Shown: positions 44,722-55,999, counted from the stretch's first letter. The stretch: 64,000 bases of DNA from Spectribacter hydrogenoxidans (GCF_031846275.1 NZ_JAVRIB010000006.1:148876-212875); one strand, 5' to 3'. Translations and numbers: made by a program. Notes: generated from the sequence alone by a model not told the origin.

Positions 44722-45390
44722 ATGGCCACCGCCCACCGTGCCGGCGCAAGTGTGGACTGGCAGACCTGTCTGGATTCACTCACCCGAGGCGCCCGGGCGC
44801 TGAAGGTGCGTACCTCGCCCGAGTCGCGCCAGGCGATGATCGATTACCTCAAGCATCTGGAATCCTGGAACCGCACCTACAACCTCACCGCCGTGCGCCA
44901 GCCGGCGGACATGGTGGTGCGGCACCTGCTGGACAGTCTGGCGGTGGTGCCTTATCTGGCCGGCCAGCGGTTGGCCGATGTGGGCACCGGGCCTGGCCTG
45001 CCGGGAATCCCGATTGCGCTGGCCCGGCCCGCCAAGGCAGTCACGCTGGTGGAGTCCAACCGCAAGAAGGCGGCGTTTCTGCGCCATGTGGTGCGGGCGC
45101 TGGGGCTGGACAATGTCGAGGTCATCCAGCAAAGAGTGGAAAGCTGGCACCCGCCGGCGGCCTTCGATACGGTCATCTGCCGCGCGTTTGCGGCCGCGCC
45201 CCTGGCCCTGTCCAGCCTGGGCCACTTGTGCGGGCCCGCCGGTCAGGTGTTGTTGATGAAGGGGCGCGATCCGGCGCCGGAACTCGAGGAACTGCCCGAC
45301 GGTTTCCGGGTGGCCGCCACCCATGAACTGACCGTGCCGGGCCTGGATGCAATCCGCCATGTGGTGGTGGTCGAGCCGGGGCTGCTGTAA
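44722..45390 (+). CDS. rsmG: 16S rRNA (guanine-527 N7)-methyltransferase RsmG
   Basis: 222 residues. Methylates G527 of 16S rRNA. Landmarks: NLTAVR (about 55-60), LLDSLAVVPYL, the SAM-binding ADVGTGPGLPGIPIALA and VESNRKKAAFLR. rsmG next to parA-parB is the usual proteobacterial order, though mnmG (gidA), often its upstream partner, is absent here. Confidence 0.96.
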   Translation: MATAHRAGASVDWQTCLDSLTRGARALKVRTSPESRQAMIDYLKHLESWNRTYNLTAVRQPADMVVRHLLDSLAVVPYLAGQRLADVGTGPGLPGIPIALARPAKAVTLVESNRKKAAFLRHVVRALGLDNVEVIQQRVESWHPPAAFDTVICRAFAAAPLALSSLGHLCGPAGQVLLMKGRDPAPELEELPDGFRVAATHELTVPGLDAIRHVVVVEPGLL

Positions 45391-45404
45391 CCGCGTCTGG
45401 TATC

Positions 45405-45423
45405 GCCCCCGCCGGGGCTTTAT
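45405..45423 (+). terminator. Weak terminator-like hairpin after rsmG
   Basis: GCCCC and GGGGC (45405-45409 and 45414-45418) with a short TTTATT. It lies between rsmG and parA and may only attenuate read-through. Confidence 0.45.
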
Positions 45424-45462
45424 TCTTGGCCGCCTGTTTCCACTGGCTTTGTTGTTGCTTGT

Positions 45463-46233
45463 ATGCGCATTCTCGCCGTTGCCAACCAGAAGGGAGGCGT
45501 GGGCAAGACCACCACGTCCATCAATCTGGCCGCGTGTCTGGCGGAAGCCGGGCAGCGCGTGCTGTTGGTGGACATGGACGCCCAGGGCAACGCCACCATG
45601 GGTGTGGGCCTGACGCGCGCCGATCTGACCGTGACCGCCTGTGACGTGCTGCTGGGCGAACAGCGCTTGGCCGATGTGATGCGCCCGGTGCTCGACGGGC
45701 GCCTGAGCCTGTTGCCGGCCAACGGGGACATGACCGCGGCCGAAGTGGGGCTGCGCAAGCGCCGTAATGGCGAACTGGCCCTGCGTGAAGCACTGGCCGA
45801 CAGCGCTCCGGCATTCGATTACGTGATCATCGATTGCCCGCCGGCGCTGTCGATGCTCACGGTCAACGCGCTGTCCGCCTGCAACGGCCTGCTGATCCCC
45901 ATGCAGTGCGAGTACTATGCGCTGGAGGGCCTGTCGGCGCTGCTGGATACGGTGGACAAGGTGCGCGCGGTGATCAATTCCGATCTGGCCATCGCCGGCC
46001 TGCTGCGCACCATGTACGATCCGCGCAACCGGCTGTCCGGCGAAGTCTCCGACCAGTTGCTGACCCACTTCAGCGGGCAGGTGTACGACACCATTATCCC
46101 GCGCAACGTGCGCCTGGCCGAAGCGCCCAGCCACGGGCTGCCGGCCATTGATTACGACGCCAGTGCCAGCGGCGCGCGGGCCTACCGGGCGCTGGCGCTG
46201 GAAGTGCTGGGGCGGTCCGATCGTGCCGCCTAG
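45463..46233 (+). CDS. parA: Chromosome-partitioning ATPase ParA
   Basis: 256 residues. Deviant Walker A KGGVGKTT at residues 10-17, switch regions DMDAQGNAT and IDCPPALS. ParA binds the nucleoid and moves the ParB-origin complex. It is followed by parB after a 74-bp gap. The usual parS sites were not seen in the window. Confidence 0.96.
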   Translation: MRILAVANQKGGVGKTTTSINLAACLAEAGQRVLLVDMDAQGNATMGVGLTRADLTVTACDVLLGEQRLADVMRPVLDGRLSLLPANGDMTAAEVGLRKRRNGELALREALADSAPAFDYVIIDCPPALSMLTVNALSACNGLLIPMQCEYYALEGLSALLDTVDKVRAVINSDLAIAGLLRTMYDPRNRLSGEVSDQLLTHFSGQVYDTIIPRNVRLAEAPSHGLPAIDYDASASGARAYRALALEVLGRSDRAA

Positions 46234-46307
46234 CATGAGCGGCATCGTGCCAATGCTTGCTGTGGGCGACGTCCCGCGGCCGGCCTCACCTGTCGACGGA
46301 GCCAATC

Positions 46308-47165
46308 ATGGCCGCTAGAAAACGCGGACTGGGACGCGGGCTCGATGCCCTGCTGAGCGGCGATTTCGAACCGGATGCCGCCGCCGCGGTCGATGCCGGG
46401 GAGCTGCACGAACTGGGTCTGGACGAACTTCACCCCGGGCGGTTCCAGCCGCGGGTGGACATGGACGATGCCGCGCTGGAATCGCTGGCCCAGTCGATTC
46501 GCACCCAGGGGGTGCTGCAGCCGCTGGTGGTCCGCCCGGATGGGCAGGGCTACGAGATCGTGGCCGGGGAACGCCGCTGGCGGGCCGCACGCCTGGCGGG
46601 GCGCGAAACGGTGCCGGCCGTGGTGCGGGTGGTGGCCGACGAGGTGGCCATGGCCGCCGCCCTGATCGAGAACATTCAGCGTGAGGATCTCAATCCGCTG
46701 GAGGAATCGGCCGCGCTGGCCCGGCTGATCCGGGAGTGCGGCATGACCCATGCGCAGTGCGCCGAGGCGGTGGGCCGTTCCCGGGCATCGGTATCCAATC
46801 TGCTGCGCCTGAACGAACTCGACGAGGGCGTCCAGCGGATGCTGCGCGAGGGCCGGCTGGAAATGGGTCACGGCCGGGCCCTGCTCGGGGCCGCCACTGA
46901 CGATCAACTGACGCTGGCGCAGCAGGTGGTGGCCCGTGGTCTGACCGTGCGCCAGACCGAGGCCCTGGTTCAGGCGCAGGGCAAGCCGGACCGGCGCCGG
47001 CTCAAACCCGCCAAGTCTGCGGCCACGCAGCGGCTGGAACAGGAACTCGGTGAGCGGCTGGGCACCCGGGTGGCCATTCGGCCGGGCCGGGCCGGACGGG
47101 GTCAGCTAGTGATCGATTACGCCGATGATGGATTGCTGAAAACTCTGGTCGAGCGGCTCAAGTAG
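46308..47165 (+). CDS. parB: Chromosome-partitioning protein ParB
   Basis: 285 residues. N-terminal GLGRGLDALL (ParA-contact region), the ParB CTPase signature GERRWRAARLAG, the ENIQREDLNPLEES segment and an HTH (AQCAEAVGRSRASVSNLLRL) in the parS-binding domain, then a C-terminal dimerisation part. ATG 46308 lies 51 nt inside an open frame that extends farther upstream. Confidence 0.96.
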   Translation: MAARKRGLGRGLDALLSGDFEPDAAAAVDAGELHELGLDELHPGRFQPRVDMDDAALESLAQSIRTQGVLQPLVVRPDGQGYEIVAGERRWRAARLAGRETVPAVVRVVADEVAMAAALIENIQREDLNPLEESAALARLIRECGMTHAQCAEAVGRSRASVSNLLRLNELDEGVQRMLREGRLEMGHGRALLGAATDDQLTLAQQVVARGLTVRQTEALVQAQGKPDRRRLKPAKSAATQRLEQELGERLGTRVAIRPGRAGRGQLVIDYADDGLLKTLVERLK

Positions 47166-47203
47166 GGCTGGCACGGTCTTTTCCCATCCGTCCGCTGGCG
47201 TAA

Positions 47204-47232
47204 TTGACCCGCCAGGGGGACTTCTTTATAGT
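47204..47232 (+). promoter_or_regulatory. Sigma-70 promoter of the atp operon
   Basis: TTGACC at 47204-47209, a 17-bp spacer, TATAGT at 47227-47232: a near-consensus sigma-70 promoter. Transcription should start near 47239, 50 bp before atpI. It is the best promoter match in the window. Confidence 0.75.
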
Positions 47233-47288
47233 CTCGCGTCCGCCGCGTGGGGCATGGGGCTGACCCATGTGCCGACGGTTGTCAGGCA

Positions 47289-47681
47289 ATGCGTTGGTCC
47301 GGATATATGAAGCGCTTGCGTCTGCGCGGCATGCGTCTCGCTCTGGGGGTTTTCGCCGCACAAACGGTGGTGGGTTCGACCGCCGCCCTTGGCTGGCAGA
47401 TGACCCGCGGCGGGTGGAGTGGATGGGCGGCACTTTACGGTGCTGCCGTGGCCGTAGCGCCCGGGCTGTTTTTTGCCTGGAGCACGTTACAGCATCCGGC
47501 CGATGCCGACCCGAAACGGGTGGTGCGGTCGCTGTACATCGGTGAAGCCGGCAAGCTGGCGCTGACCATCAGCCTGTTCACGGGCGGGGTGATCTGGTTC
47601 GGCGCGGAATTTCTCGCCTTGCTGAGCACCTACGCGATCTGCCTGGCATGTTACTGGCTCGCCATGGCGGTGAATCGCTGA
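47289..47681 (+). CDS. atpI: ATP synthase protein I
   Basis: 130 residues with four hydrophobic helices and a basic N terminus (MKRLRLRGMRLALGV). AtpI aids c-ring assembly in the membrane. The position directly before atpB and the ALGWQ/LLSTYAICLACYWLAM pattern support the call. An in-frame ATG at 47307 could be the true start. Confidence 0.85.
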   Translation: MRWSGYMKRLRLRGMRLALGVFAAQTVVGSTAALGWQMTRGGWSGWAALYGAAVAVAPGLFFAWSTLQHPADADPKRVVRSLYIGEAGKLALTISLFTGGVIWFGAEFLALLSTYAICLACYWLAMAVNR

Positions 47682-47738
47682 ACAGGACCGAAGCCGTCAC
47701 GTTCGCGTGACAGTCGATAACTGGACGGGAAGACAACG

Positions 47739-48584
47739 ATGGCAACTGCCGAAAACGGGGACGGAAACGCGGTCGGCACCTATATCGGTCATCACCTGAC
47801 CAACCTCAAGTTCGATCTGACGAGCATGCAGTTCGATTCCCATGCGGAAGGTTTCTGGGTGCTGCACGTCGACAGCCTGTTCTTTGCCATCGCCCTGGGC
47901 GGCCTGTTCCTGTGGCTGTTCCGGGCCGCGGCGCGCCGCGCCACCGCCGCCGAACCGGGCGGCCTGCAGAATTTCGTGGAAATGGTGGTCGATTTCACCG
48001 ACACCCAGGTTCGCGACATCTTCCACGGCGACAGCAAGCTGGTTGCGCCCCTGGCCCTGACGATATTCGTCTGGGTCTTTCTGATGAATTTCATGGACCT
48101 GGTGCCGGTCGACCTGCTGCCGGTGATGGCGACCGGGGTCGGCATCGAGTATCTCAAGGTGGTGCCCACCACCGACCCGAACATCACGTTCGGCATGTCG
48201 CTGACCGTATTCGCCCTGGCGATCTTCTATTCGATCAAGATCAAGGGTGGCTGGGGCTATGTGAAGGAATTCCTGACCCATCCGTTCGGCTGGTGGCTGG
48301 CGCCGTTCAATCTCATGCTCAAGCTGGTCGAGGAGATCGCCAAGCCGATTTCGCTGTCGCTGCGACTGTTCGGCAATCTCTACGCCGGCGAGTTGATCTT
48401 CATTCTGATCGCATTGTTCACCCTGGGTGCGGGCGCGGAACTAATGACCGCGCCGCTGTTCGCCCTGCAGGTGGCCCTGGGCAGCGCCTGGGCGATCTTC
48501 CACATTCTGATCATTACGCTGCAGGCATTCATCTTCGGCATGCTCACGATCGTGTATCTGAGCATGGCGCACGAACATCACTAG
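47739..48584 (+). CDS. atpB: ATP synthase F0 subunit a
   Basis: 281 residues, five to six membrane helices. The key Arg is in SLSLRLFGNLYAGE (helix 4), which faces the c-ring Asp. MNFMDLVPVDLLP is also typical. Part of the proton channel. Confidence 0.96.
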   Translation: MATAENGDGNAVGTYIGHHLTNLKFDLTSMQFDSHAEGFWVLHVDSLFFAIALGGLFLWLFRAAARRATAAEPGGLQNFVEMVVDFTDTQVRDIFHGDSKLVAPLALTIFVWVFLMNFMDLVPVDLLPVMATGVGIEYLKVVPTTDPNITFGMSLTVFALAIFYSIKIKGGWGYVKEFLTHPFGWWLAPFNLMLKLVEEIAKPISLSLRLFGNLYAGELIFILIALFTLGAGAELMTAPLFALQVALGSAWAIFHILIITLQAFIFGMLTIVYLSMAHEHH

Positions 48585-48661
48585 CATTTTGGTTGGTTGC
48601 CGGCTGACCGGGTCGGCAACTGTTACGGGCCTCGTTAGACCCTTATTTCAGGAGGAAAGTC

Positions 48662-48916
48662 ATGGAGATTGTTGTTGGTTTGACCGCGGTGGCCGTGGGT
48701 CTGCTGATCGGGTTCGGTGCCATGGGCACCGCGATCGGGTTCGGCCTGCTGGGCGGCAAGTTCCTGGAGGGCATTGCCCGCCAGCCGGAAATGGCCCCGA
48801 TGCTGACCGGCCGCATGTTCCTGATCGCCGGCCTGCTCGACGCCGTGGCCATGATCGGTGTGGGTATCGCGCTGTTCTTCACCTTCGCCAACCCGTTCCT
48901 GGCCTCCGTATCGTAA
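48662..48916 (+). CDS. atpE: ATP synthase F0 subunit c
   Basis: 84-residue hairpin of two membrane helices. The polar loop RQPEMAP and the ion-binding Asp in AGLLDAVAMIGVG are conserved. The flanking residues lack the Na+-type Gln/Ser set I would expect, so it probably carries protons. Excellent RBS AGGAGGAAA. Confidence 0.96.
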   Translation: MEIVVGLTAVAVGLLIGFGAMGTAIGFGLLGGKFLEGIARQPEMAPMLTGRMFLIAGLLDAVAMIGVGIALFFTFANPFLASVS

Positions 48917-48983
48917 GCGCGATCGATTTGTCATCCGGCATGCGGTATCGCAGCCGCACGCGATTCACTAGAGGGAGTCGGGC

Positions 48984-49457
48984 ATGAGCATCAATGCCAC
49001 CCTGCTGGGCCAGATGATCGTCTTCGGGGTCCTGGTCTGGTTCACGATGAAGTACATCTGGCCGCCGCTCATGAATGCCATGCGCGAACGTCAGAAGCGC
49101 ATCAGCGACGGCCTGGCGGCTGCCGAGCGTGGCGCCCGCGAGCTCGAGGAGGCCACCGACAAGGCCGAGGCGACGCTCAAGGAAGCGCGGGAACAGGCGC
49201 AGGAAGTGCTGTCCAATGCGCAGAAGCAGGCCAATGAGAACGTCGAGCGTTCGCGCGACGAGGCCCGCGCGGAAGGCGAGCGTCTCAAGCAGGCGGCCCG
49301 TGACGAAATCGACCAGGCCGTGGCTCACGCCAAGGACGAACTGCGGCGCGAGGTGGGTTCGCTGGCGGTGGTGGGTGCCGAGCGCATCCTCAAGCGCGAG
49401 ATCGATGCCAAGGCCCACAACGACATCATCGACGATCTCGTGGCAGGCATTAAGTAA
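48984..49457 (+). CDS. atpF: ATP synthase F0 subunit b
   Basis: 157 residues. One N-terminal membrane helix (INATLLGQMIVFGVLVWFT) and a long coiled coil forming the peripheral stalk. The stop overlaps the atpH start (TAATG). Confidence 0.95.
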   Translation: MSINATLLGQMIVFGVLVWFTMKYIWPPLMNAMRERQKRISDGLAAAERGARELEEATDKAEATLKEAREQAQEVLSNAQKQANENVERSRDEARAEGERLKQAARDEIDQAVAHAKDELRREVGSLAVVGAERILKREIDAKAHNDIIDDLVAGIK

Positions 49458-49993
49458 TGGCTGAAATCCGGACACTGGCGCGACCCTACGCGGATGCGGT
49501 CTTCGAGCTGGCCAGCAAGGCCGGGCGTCTGGCCGATTGGGGTGAGGCGCTGCAGGCGCTGGCCACCATCGTGGCCCATCCCGACGTGTCGCGCCTGGTG
49601 GGCAATCCGCGGGTCGACGACGATCAGCTGGCCAACGCCATCATCGGCATCGCGGGCGACCGTCTCGACGACGCCGGGCGCAACTTCGTGCGGCTGCTGT
49701 CGGAAAAGGGGCGGCTGACGCTGCTGCCCGCGATTGCCGAGCAGTTCGCGGCATTGCGCGCCGCCGCCGAGAATAGCGTGGAGGTCACCGTCACCGCGGC
49801 CGCCGAGATTTCCGAATCGCAGCAGCAGGCGCTGACGAAGGCGCTGGAACAGCGCCTGTCGCGGCAGGTCAGCCTGACGGCCGAAACCGATGCCGAACTC
49901 ATCGGGGGCGCCGTGATTCGAGCCGGCGATCTGGTGATCGACGGTTCGCTGCGTGCCCAGCTGGCACGTCTGGAACAGTCGCTGGCTCACTAA
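49457..49993 (+). CDS. atpH: ATP synthase F1 subunit delta
   Basis: 178 residues. It connects the b dimer to the alpha3-beta3 head. LARPYADAVFELA at the N terminus and the C-terminal LIGGAVIRAGDLVIDGS are family signatures. Confidence 0.95.
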   Translation: MAEIRTLARPYADAVFELASKAGRLADWGEALQALATIVAHPDVSRLVGNPRVDDDQLANAIIGIAGDRLDDAGRNFVRLLSEKGRLTLLPAIAEQFAALRAAAENSVEVTVTAAAEISESQQQALTKALEQRLSRQVSLTAETDAELIGGAVIRAGDLVIDGSLRAQLARLEQSLAH

Positions 49994-50057
49994 CTTAAAC
50001 ACTGAAGGATCGCGCGGGCCGGTGGCCCGCGTCAGCGAACCAACGAGGACACCCGGT

Positions 50058-51599
<1,542 letters not shown>

Positions 51600-51628
51600 A
51601 TCCAGTCACCGGTAAGCAGGGATAAGCC

Positions 51629-52489
51629 ATGGCAGGTGCCAAGGAAGTCAAGGGCAAGATCCGAAGCGTCGAGAACACGCAGAAGATCACCAAGGCAATG
51701 GAGATGGTCGCCGCGTCCAAGATGCGGCGGGCGCAGGAGAGGGTGGAAGCCGCCCGGCCATACGCCGAGAAGATTCGCCGCACCATCGGGCATCTGGCGC
51801 GTGCCAACCCCGACTATCAGCATCCGTTCATGACGGAGCGCGAGATCAAGCGGGTGGGCTTCATCGTGATTTCCACCGACCGCGGTCTGTGCGGCGGCCT
51901 GAACATCAATCTGTTCCGGCACGTGCTTGGTCAGATGCGGGGCTGGCAGGACAAGGGCGTCGAGGTGGACATCGCGGTGGTCGGCCGCAAGGCGATCAGC
52001 TTCTTCCGGCGGATCGGCTCGATCGAGGCGGAAACGTCCAACCTGGGTGACAACCCGCACCTGGAGGACATGCTCGGCACGATCAAGGTCATGCTCGATG
52101 CCTACCGCGACGGCGAGATCGACCGGATCTTCGTCCAGAGCAACGACTTCGTGAACACCATGACCCAGCGGCCGGAAGGCCGGCAATTGCTGCCGATCGA
52201 ACCGGTGTCTGACGAGGAACTGCCGGACTACTGGGATTACATCTACGAGCCCGAGGCCAGCGAACTGCTTGGCGACATTCTCACCCGCTATGTGGAGGCG
52301 CAGGTCTACCAGGGCGTGGTCGAGAACGTGGCCTGCGAGATGGCCGCCCGGATGGTGGCGATGAAGTCCGCCAGCGACAACGCCGGCGAGATCATCGACC
52401 AGCTGGAATTGCAGTACAACAAGGCCCGCCAGGCCGCGATCACGCAGGAACTGTCGGAGATCGTGGCTGGTGCCGCGGCGGTCTCCTGA
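51629..52489 (+). CDS. atpG: ATP synthase F1 subunit gamma
   Basis: 286 residues. The central rotor shaft: N-terminal KITKAMEMVAASKMR and C-terminal NKARQAAITQELSEIVAGA helices that form the coiled coil, plus TDRGLCGGLN in the middle. Confidence 0.97.
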   Translation: MAGAKEVKGKIRSVENTQKITKAMEMVAASKMRRAQERVEAARPYAEKIRRTIGHLARANPDYQHPFMTEREIKRVGFIVISTDRGLCGGLNINLFRHVLGQMRGWQDKGVEVDIAVVGRKAISFFRRIGSIEAETSNLGDNPHLEDMLGTIKVMLDAYRDGEIDRIFVQSNDFVNTMTQRPEGRQLLPIEPVSDEELPDYWDYIYEPEASELLGDILTRYVEAQVYQGVVENVACEMAARMVAMKSASDNAGEIIDQLELQYNKARQAAITQELSEIVAGAAAVS

Positions 52490-52551
52490 TTACCCGCCCG
52501 GAATCCGAAATACGAGTTGAGAAGCGCTTCTTAAGCCTGAGGACATAAGAC

Positions 52552-53955
52552 ATGAGTGACGGCAAGACCGGAAAGGTCGTACAGATCATCGGTGCGGTGG
52601 TGGACGTGGAATTCGACCGCGATTCGCTGCCCAGCATTCATGACGCAATCATCATCGATGCCAGCAATCTGGTGCTGGAAGTCCAGCAGCAGATGGGCGA
52701 CGGCGTTGTCCGCTGCATTGCCATGGGCGTCACCGACGGTCTGGCGCGCGGCGCCGAGGCCCGTAATACCGGCAAGCCGATTTCGGTGCCGGTGGGTCAG
52801 GCCACGCTCGGCCGCATCATGGATGTGCTGGGCGAGCCGATCGACAACCAGGGTGCCATCGGCACCGACGAACGGTCTCCGATCCACCGCACTGCCCCGA
52901 CCTACGAAGAGCAGGCCGGCGGTCAGGAACTGCTGGAAACGGGCATCAAGGTCATCGACCTGCTGTGCCCGTTCGCGAAGGGCGGCAAGGTCGGCCTGTT
53001 CGGCGGTGCCGGCGTGGGCAAGACCGTCAACATGATGGAGCTGATCCGTAACATCGCGGCCGAGCACGCCGGCTACTCGGTGTTCGCCGGCGTGGGCGAG
53101 CGCACCCGTGAAGGCAACGACTTCTACCACGAGATGCAGGAGTCGAAGGTGCTGGACAAGGTGGCGCTGGTCTACGGCCAGATGAACGAGCCGCCGGGCA
53201 ACCGTCTGCGCGTGGCCCTGACCGGCCTGACCATGGCCGAGTTCTTCCGCGATGAAGGCCGCGACGTGCTGCTGTTCATCGACAACATCTACCGTTACAC
53301 CCTGGCCGGCACCGAGGTGTCCGCACTGCTGGGCCGCATGCCGTCGGCGGTGGGCTACCAGCCGACCCTGGCCGAGGAGATGGGCCTGCTGCAGGAGCGC
53401 ATCACCTCCACGACCACCGGTTCGATCACCTCGATCCAGGCCGTGTACGTGCCGGCGGACGACCTCACCGACCCCTCGCCGGCCACCACCTTCGCGCATC
53501 TGGATGCCACCGTGGTGCTGGCCCGCTCGATTGCCGAGCTGGGCATCTACCCGGCGGTGGATCCGCTCGACTCGACTTCGCGCCAGCTCGACCCGAACGT
53601 GATCGGCAACGAGCACTACGATTGCGCCCGTGCGGTGCAGCAGACGCTGCAGCGTTACAAGGAACTGCGTGACATCATCGCGATTCTGGGCATGGACGAG
53701 CTGTCGGAAGAGGACAAGCTGGCTGTGTCCCGCGCTCGCAAGATCCAGCGCTACCTGTCGCAGCCGTTCTTCGTGGCCGAGGTATTCACCGGTACCGAAG
53801 GCAAGTACGTGCCGCTGGCCGAGACCATTCGCGGTTTCCGCGGCATCGTCGATGGCGAGTATGATCATCTGCCCGAGCAGGCCTTCTACATGGTCGGCAC
53901 CATCGACGAAGCCGTCGCCAAGGGCGAGGAGATGAACAAGAAGGAGGCCGCCTAG
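52552..53955 (+). CDS. atpD: ATP synthase F1 subunit beta
   Basis: 467 residues. Catalytic subunit with P-loop GGAGVGKT (about 155-162), GERTREGNDFYHEM and the DELSEEDKL segment (DELSEED) involved in control. Normal length. Confidence 0.98.
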   Translation: MSDGKTGKVVQIIGAVVDVEFDRDSLPSIHDAIIIDASNLVLEVQQQMGDGVVRCIAMGVTDGLARGAEARNTGKPISVPVGQATLGRIMDVLGEPIDNQGAIGTDERSPIHRTAPTYEEQAGGQELLETGIKVIDLLCPFAKGGKVGLFGGAGVGKTVNMMELIRNIAAEHAGYSVFAGVGERTREGNDFYHEMQESKVLDKVALVYGQMNEPPGNRLRVALTGLTMAEFFRDEGRDVLLFIDNIYRYTLAGTEVSALLGRMPSAVGYQPTLAEEMGLLQERITSTTTGSITSIQAVYVPADDLTDPSPATTFAHLDATVVLARSIAELGIYPAVDPLDSTSRQLDPNVIGNEHYDCARAVQQTLQRYKELRDIIAILGMDELSEEDKLAVSRARKIQRYLSQPFFVAEVFTGTEGKYVPLAETIRGFRGIVDGEYDHLPEQAFYMVGTIDEAVAKGEEMNKKEAA

Positions 53956-54023
53956 GCGGCCCCGGCCGCGGGCTGACGCCCCCGGCTCCATCGACGTACG
54001 ACGTACCAGCATCGGGACATACC

Positions 54024-54455
54024 GTGGCAGAGAACACGAATCTGAAAGTCGATATCGTCAGCGCCGAAGGCCAGATCCATTCGGGCGGCGCCCGTATGGT
54101 CTATGCGCCGGCCGAGATGGGCGAGGTCGGCATCGCGCCGCGCCATGCCCCGTTGCTGACGCGTCTCAAGGCCGGCCCGGTGCGGGTCGAGGACGAGGAA
54201 GGCAATACCACGCACTACTTCGTCTCCGGCGGCATTCTCGAAGTGCAGCCGCATCTGGTGACGGTCCTGGCTGACACCGCCGAGCGTGCCAAGGATATCG
54301 ACGAGGCCGCCGCGGAGGCGGCCAAGCGGCGTGCCGAAGAAGCGCTGTCGCAGGCGCATGACAAGGTTGATCTCGCCCGCGCCCAGGCGGAACTAGCCGA
54401 AGCTGCGGCCCGGCTGCATGCGGTCAAGCAGCTGCGGGGCACCGCCCGCGGTTGA
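54024..54455 (+). CDS. atpC: ATP synthase F1 subunit epsilon
   Basis: 143 residues. N-terminal beta-sandwich (VDIVSAEGQIHSG) and C-terminal two-helix inhibitory domain rich in Ala/Glu/Arg. The start is GTG at 54024. A GC hairpin (54480-54497) follows the stop but has no T run directly after it. Confidence 0.95.
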   Translation: MAENTNLKVDIVSAEGQIHSGGARMVYAPAEMGEVGIAPRHAPLLTRLKAGPVRVEDEEGNTTHYFVSGGILEVQPHLVTVLADTAERAKDIDEAAAEAAKRRAEEALSQAHDKVDLARAQAELAEAAARLHAVKQLRGTARG

Positions 54456-54556
54456 TCCGCAAGTTCGACACGTGATCCGGCCCCGGCCTCTCGGGGCAGA
54501 CTGCCCGCGGTTTTGACAGAATAGGGGTGTCCACCACCTCCCGGAGTTCGCCGCCC

Positions 54557-55918
54557 ATGGCCCTGCACATCGTGGTTCTCGCTGCCGGCCAGGGGACGCG
54601 CATGCGTTCGGCGCTGCCCAAGGTGCTGCAGCCTCTGGGCGACCGCCCCCTGCTGACGCATGTGGTGGAAACCGCGCAACAGCTTGCACCGGCCCGCATC
54701 CACGTGGTCTATGGACATGGCGCCGAGCAGGTGCAGTCCGCACTGGGCTATCTGGATGTAGCCTGGGTGCACCAGGCCGAGCAACTGGGCACCGGTCACG
54801 CCGTGGCCCGGGCAATTGGCGACATTCCCGACGACGCGCGCGTGCTCGTCCTGTACGGCGATGTGCCCCTGATCCGTGCCGAGACTCTGCAGACCCTGAC
54901 CGAGGCCGGGGGTGCCGATGCACTATCCCTGCTCACCGTGATCCTGGATGACCCGACCGGCTACGGCCGCATCATCCGGGACGACGGTAATCGCGTGGTC
55001 GGCATCGTGGAACACCGGGACGCCACGGCCGATCAGCGTCATATCCGGGAAATCAACACCGGTCTGTTGTGCGCCCCGGCCGCCCGATTGCGGGACTGGC
55101 TGGCCCGGATCAATGATCAGAACACCCAGGGTGAGTATTACCTCACCGACATCGTGGCGCTGGCGGCGGCGGACGATGTCCGCATCGTGGCTGGCCAGGG
55201 CGGCTCCGCCGAGGAAGTCCAGGGCATCAACGACCGGCAGGATCTGGCCCTGGCCGAACGGCTTCTGCAGCGGCGCCAGGCGGCGGCCGTGATGGCCCAG
55301 GGCGTGACGCTGCGAGATCCACAGCGCTTCGACTTGCGCGGTCATCTGACCGCCGGCCGGGACTGCGTGATCGACATCGACGTGGTGATCGAAGGCGACG
55401 TGGTGCTGGGCGAAGGCGTTCACATCGGCCCCTACACCACCATCCGCAACAGCCGGATTGGCGATGGCTGCACCGTCCACTCGCATTCGGTGATCGAACA
55501 CGCCCGGGTCGGCAAGCGCTGCCAGATCGGGCCGTTCGCCCGCCTGCGCCCGGATACCGAACTGGCCGAGCGGGCCAGGGTGGGCAATTTCGTCGAGACC
55601 AAGAATGTCCGAGTGGGTGCCGGGAGCAAGATCAACCATCTCAGCTATGTCGGCGATGCGGATCTGGGCATTGACGTAAACGTGGGTGCCGGGGTGATTA
55701 CCTGCAACTACGATGGCGCCGCCAAGCACCGCACGGTGATCGGCGACGGCGCCTTCATCGGCTCCGATTGCCAGCTGGTGGCGCCGGTGGAAGTGGCCGC
55801 GGGTGCGACCATTGGCGCCGGGTCAACCATTACCAAGGATGCGCCGGCTGGAAAGCTTACTGTTTCCCGAGCCCGGCAGGTAACGGTGCCGGGCTGGAAG
55901 CGACCCGAGAAAGGTTAG
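54557..55918 (+). CDS. glmU: Bifunctional GlcNAc-1-P uridyltransferase / GlcN-1-P acetyltransferase
   Basis: 453 residues. N-terminal pyrophosphorylase with VVLAAGQGTRMRS (about 5-17), C-terminal left-handed beta-helix of hexapeptide repeats (IGDGCTVHSHSVIEHARVG) with the acetyltransferase site (NYDGAAKHRT). It makes UDP-GlcNAc for peptidoglycan and LPS. ATG 54557 gives the usual N terminus. Confidence 0.97.
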   Translation: MALHIVVLAAGQGTRMRSALPKVLQPLGDRPLLTHVVETAQQLAPARIHVVYGHGAEQVQSALGYLDVAWVHQAEQLGTGHAVARAIGDIPDDARVLVLYGDVPLIRAETLQTLTEAGGADALSLLTVILDDPTGYGRIIRDDGNRVVGIVEHRDATADQRHIREINTGLLCAPAARLRDWLARINDQNTQGEYYLTDIVALAAADDVRIVAGQGGSAEEVQGINDRQDLALAERLLQRRQAAAVMAQGVTLRDPQRFDLRGHLTAGRDCVIDIDVVIEGDVVLGEGVHIGPYTTIRNSRIGDGCTVHSHSVIEHARVGKRCQIGPFARLRPDTELAERARVGNFVETKNVRVGAGSKINHLSYVGDADLGIDVNVGAGVITCNYDGAAKHRTVIGDGAFIGSDCQLVAPVEVAAGATIGAGSTITKDAPAGKLTVSRARQVTVPGWKRPEKG

Positions 55919-55948
55919 TTTCGTGTTTCGTGTTTCAGGTTTCGGATT

Positions 55949-55965
55949 GCTGCTGAGGCAGCAGC
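55949..55965 (+). repeat. Short hairpin in the glmS leader
   Basis: GCTGCTG pairs with CAGCAGC around a 3-nt loop, 35 bp before the glmS ATG. TTTCGTG repeats lie upstream of it (55918-55935). Not a known glmS riboswitch. Confidence 0.4.
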
Positions 55966-55999
55966 TGCCGTTGGGTGCCAATAGCGGGGTGATCGCAAT

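Noticed and set aside
45463..47165. parS sites near parAB
   Set aside because: No sequence close to TGTTTCACGTGAAACA was seen by eye in the window.
55919..55999. glmS ribozyme/riboswitch
   Set aside because: The leader is only 81 bp with a short 7-bp hairpin, and the ribozyme is a Gram-positive feature.
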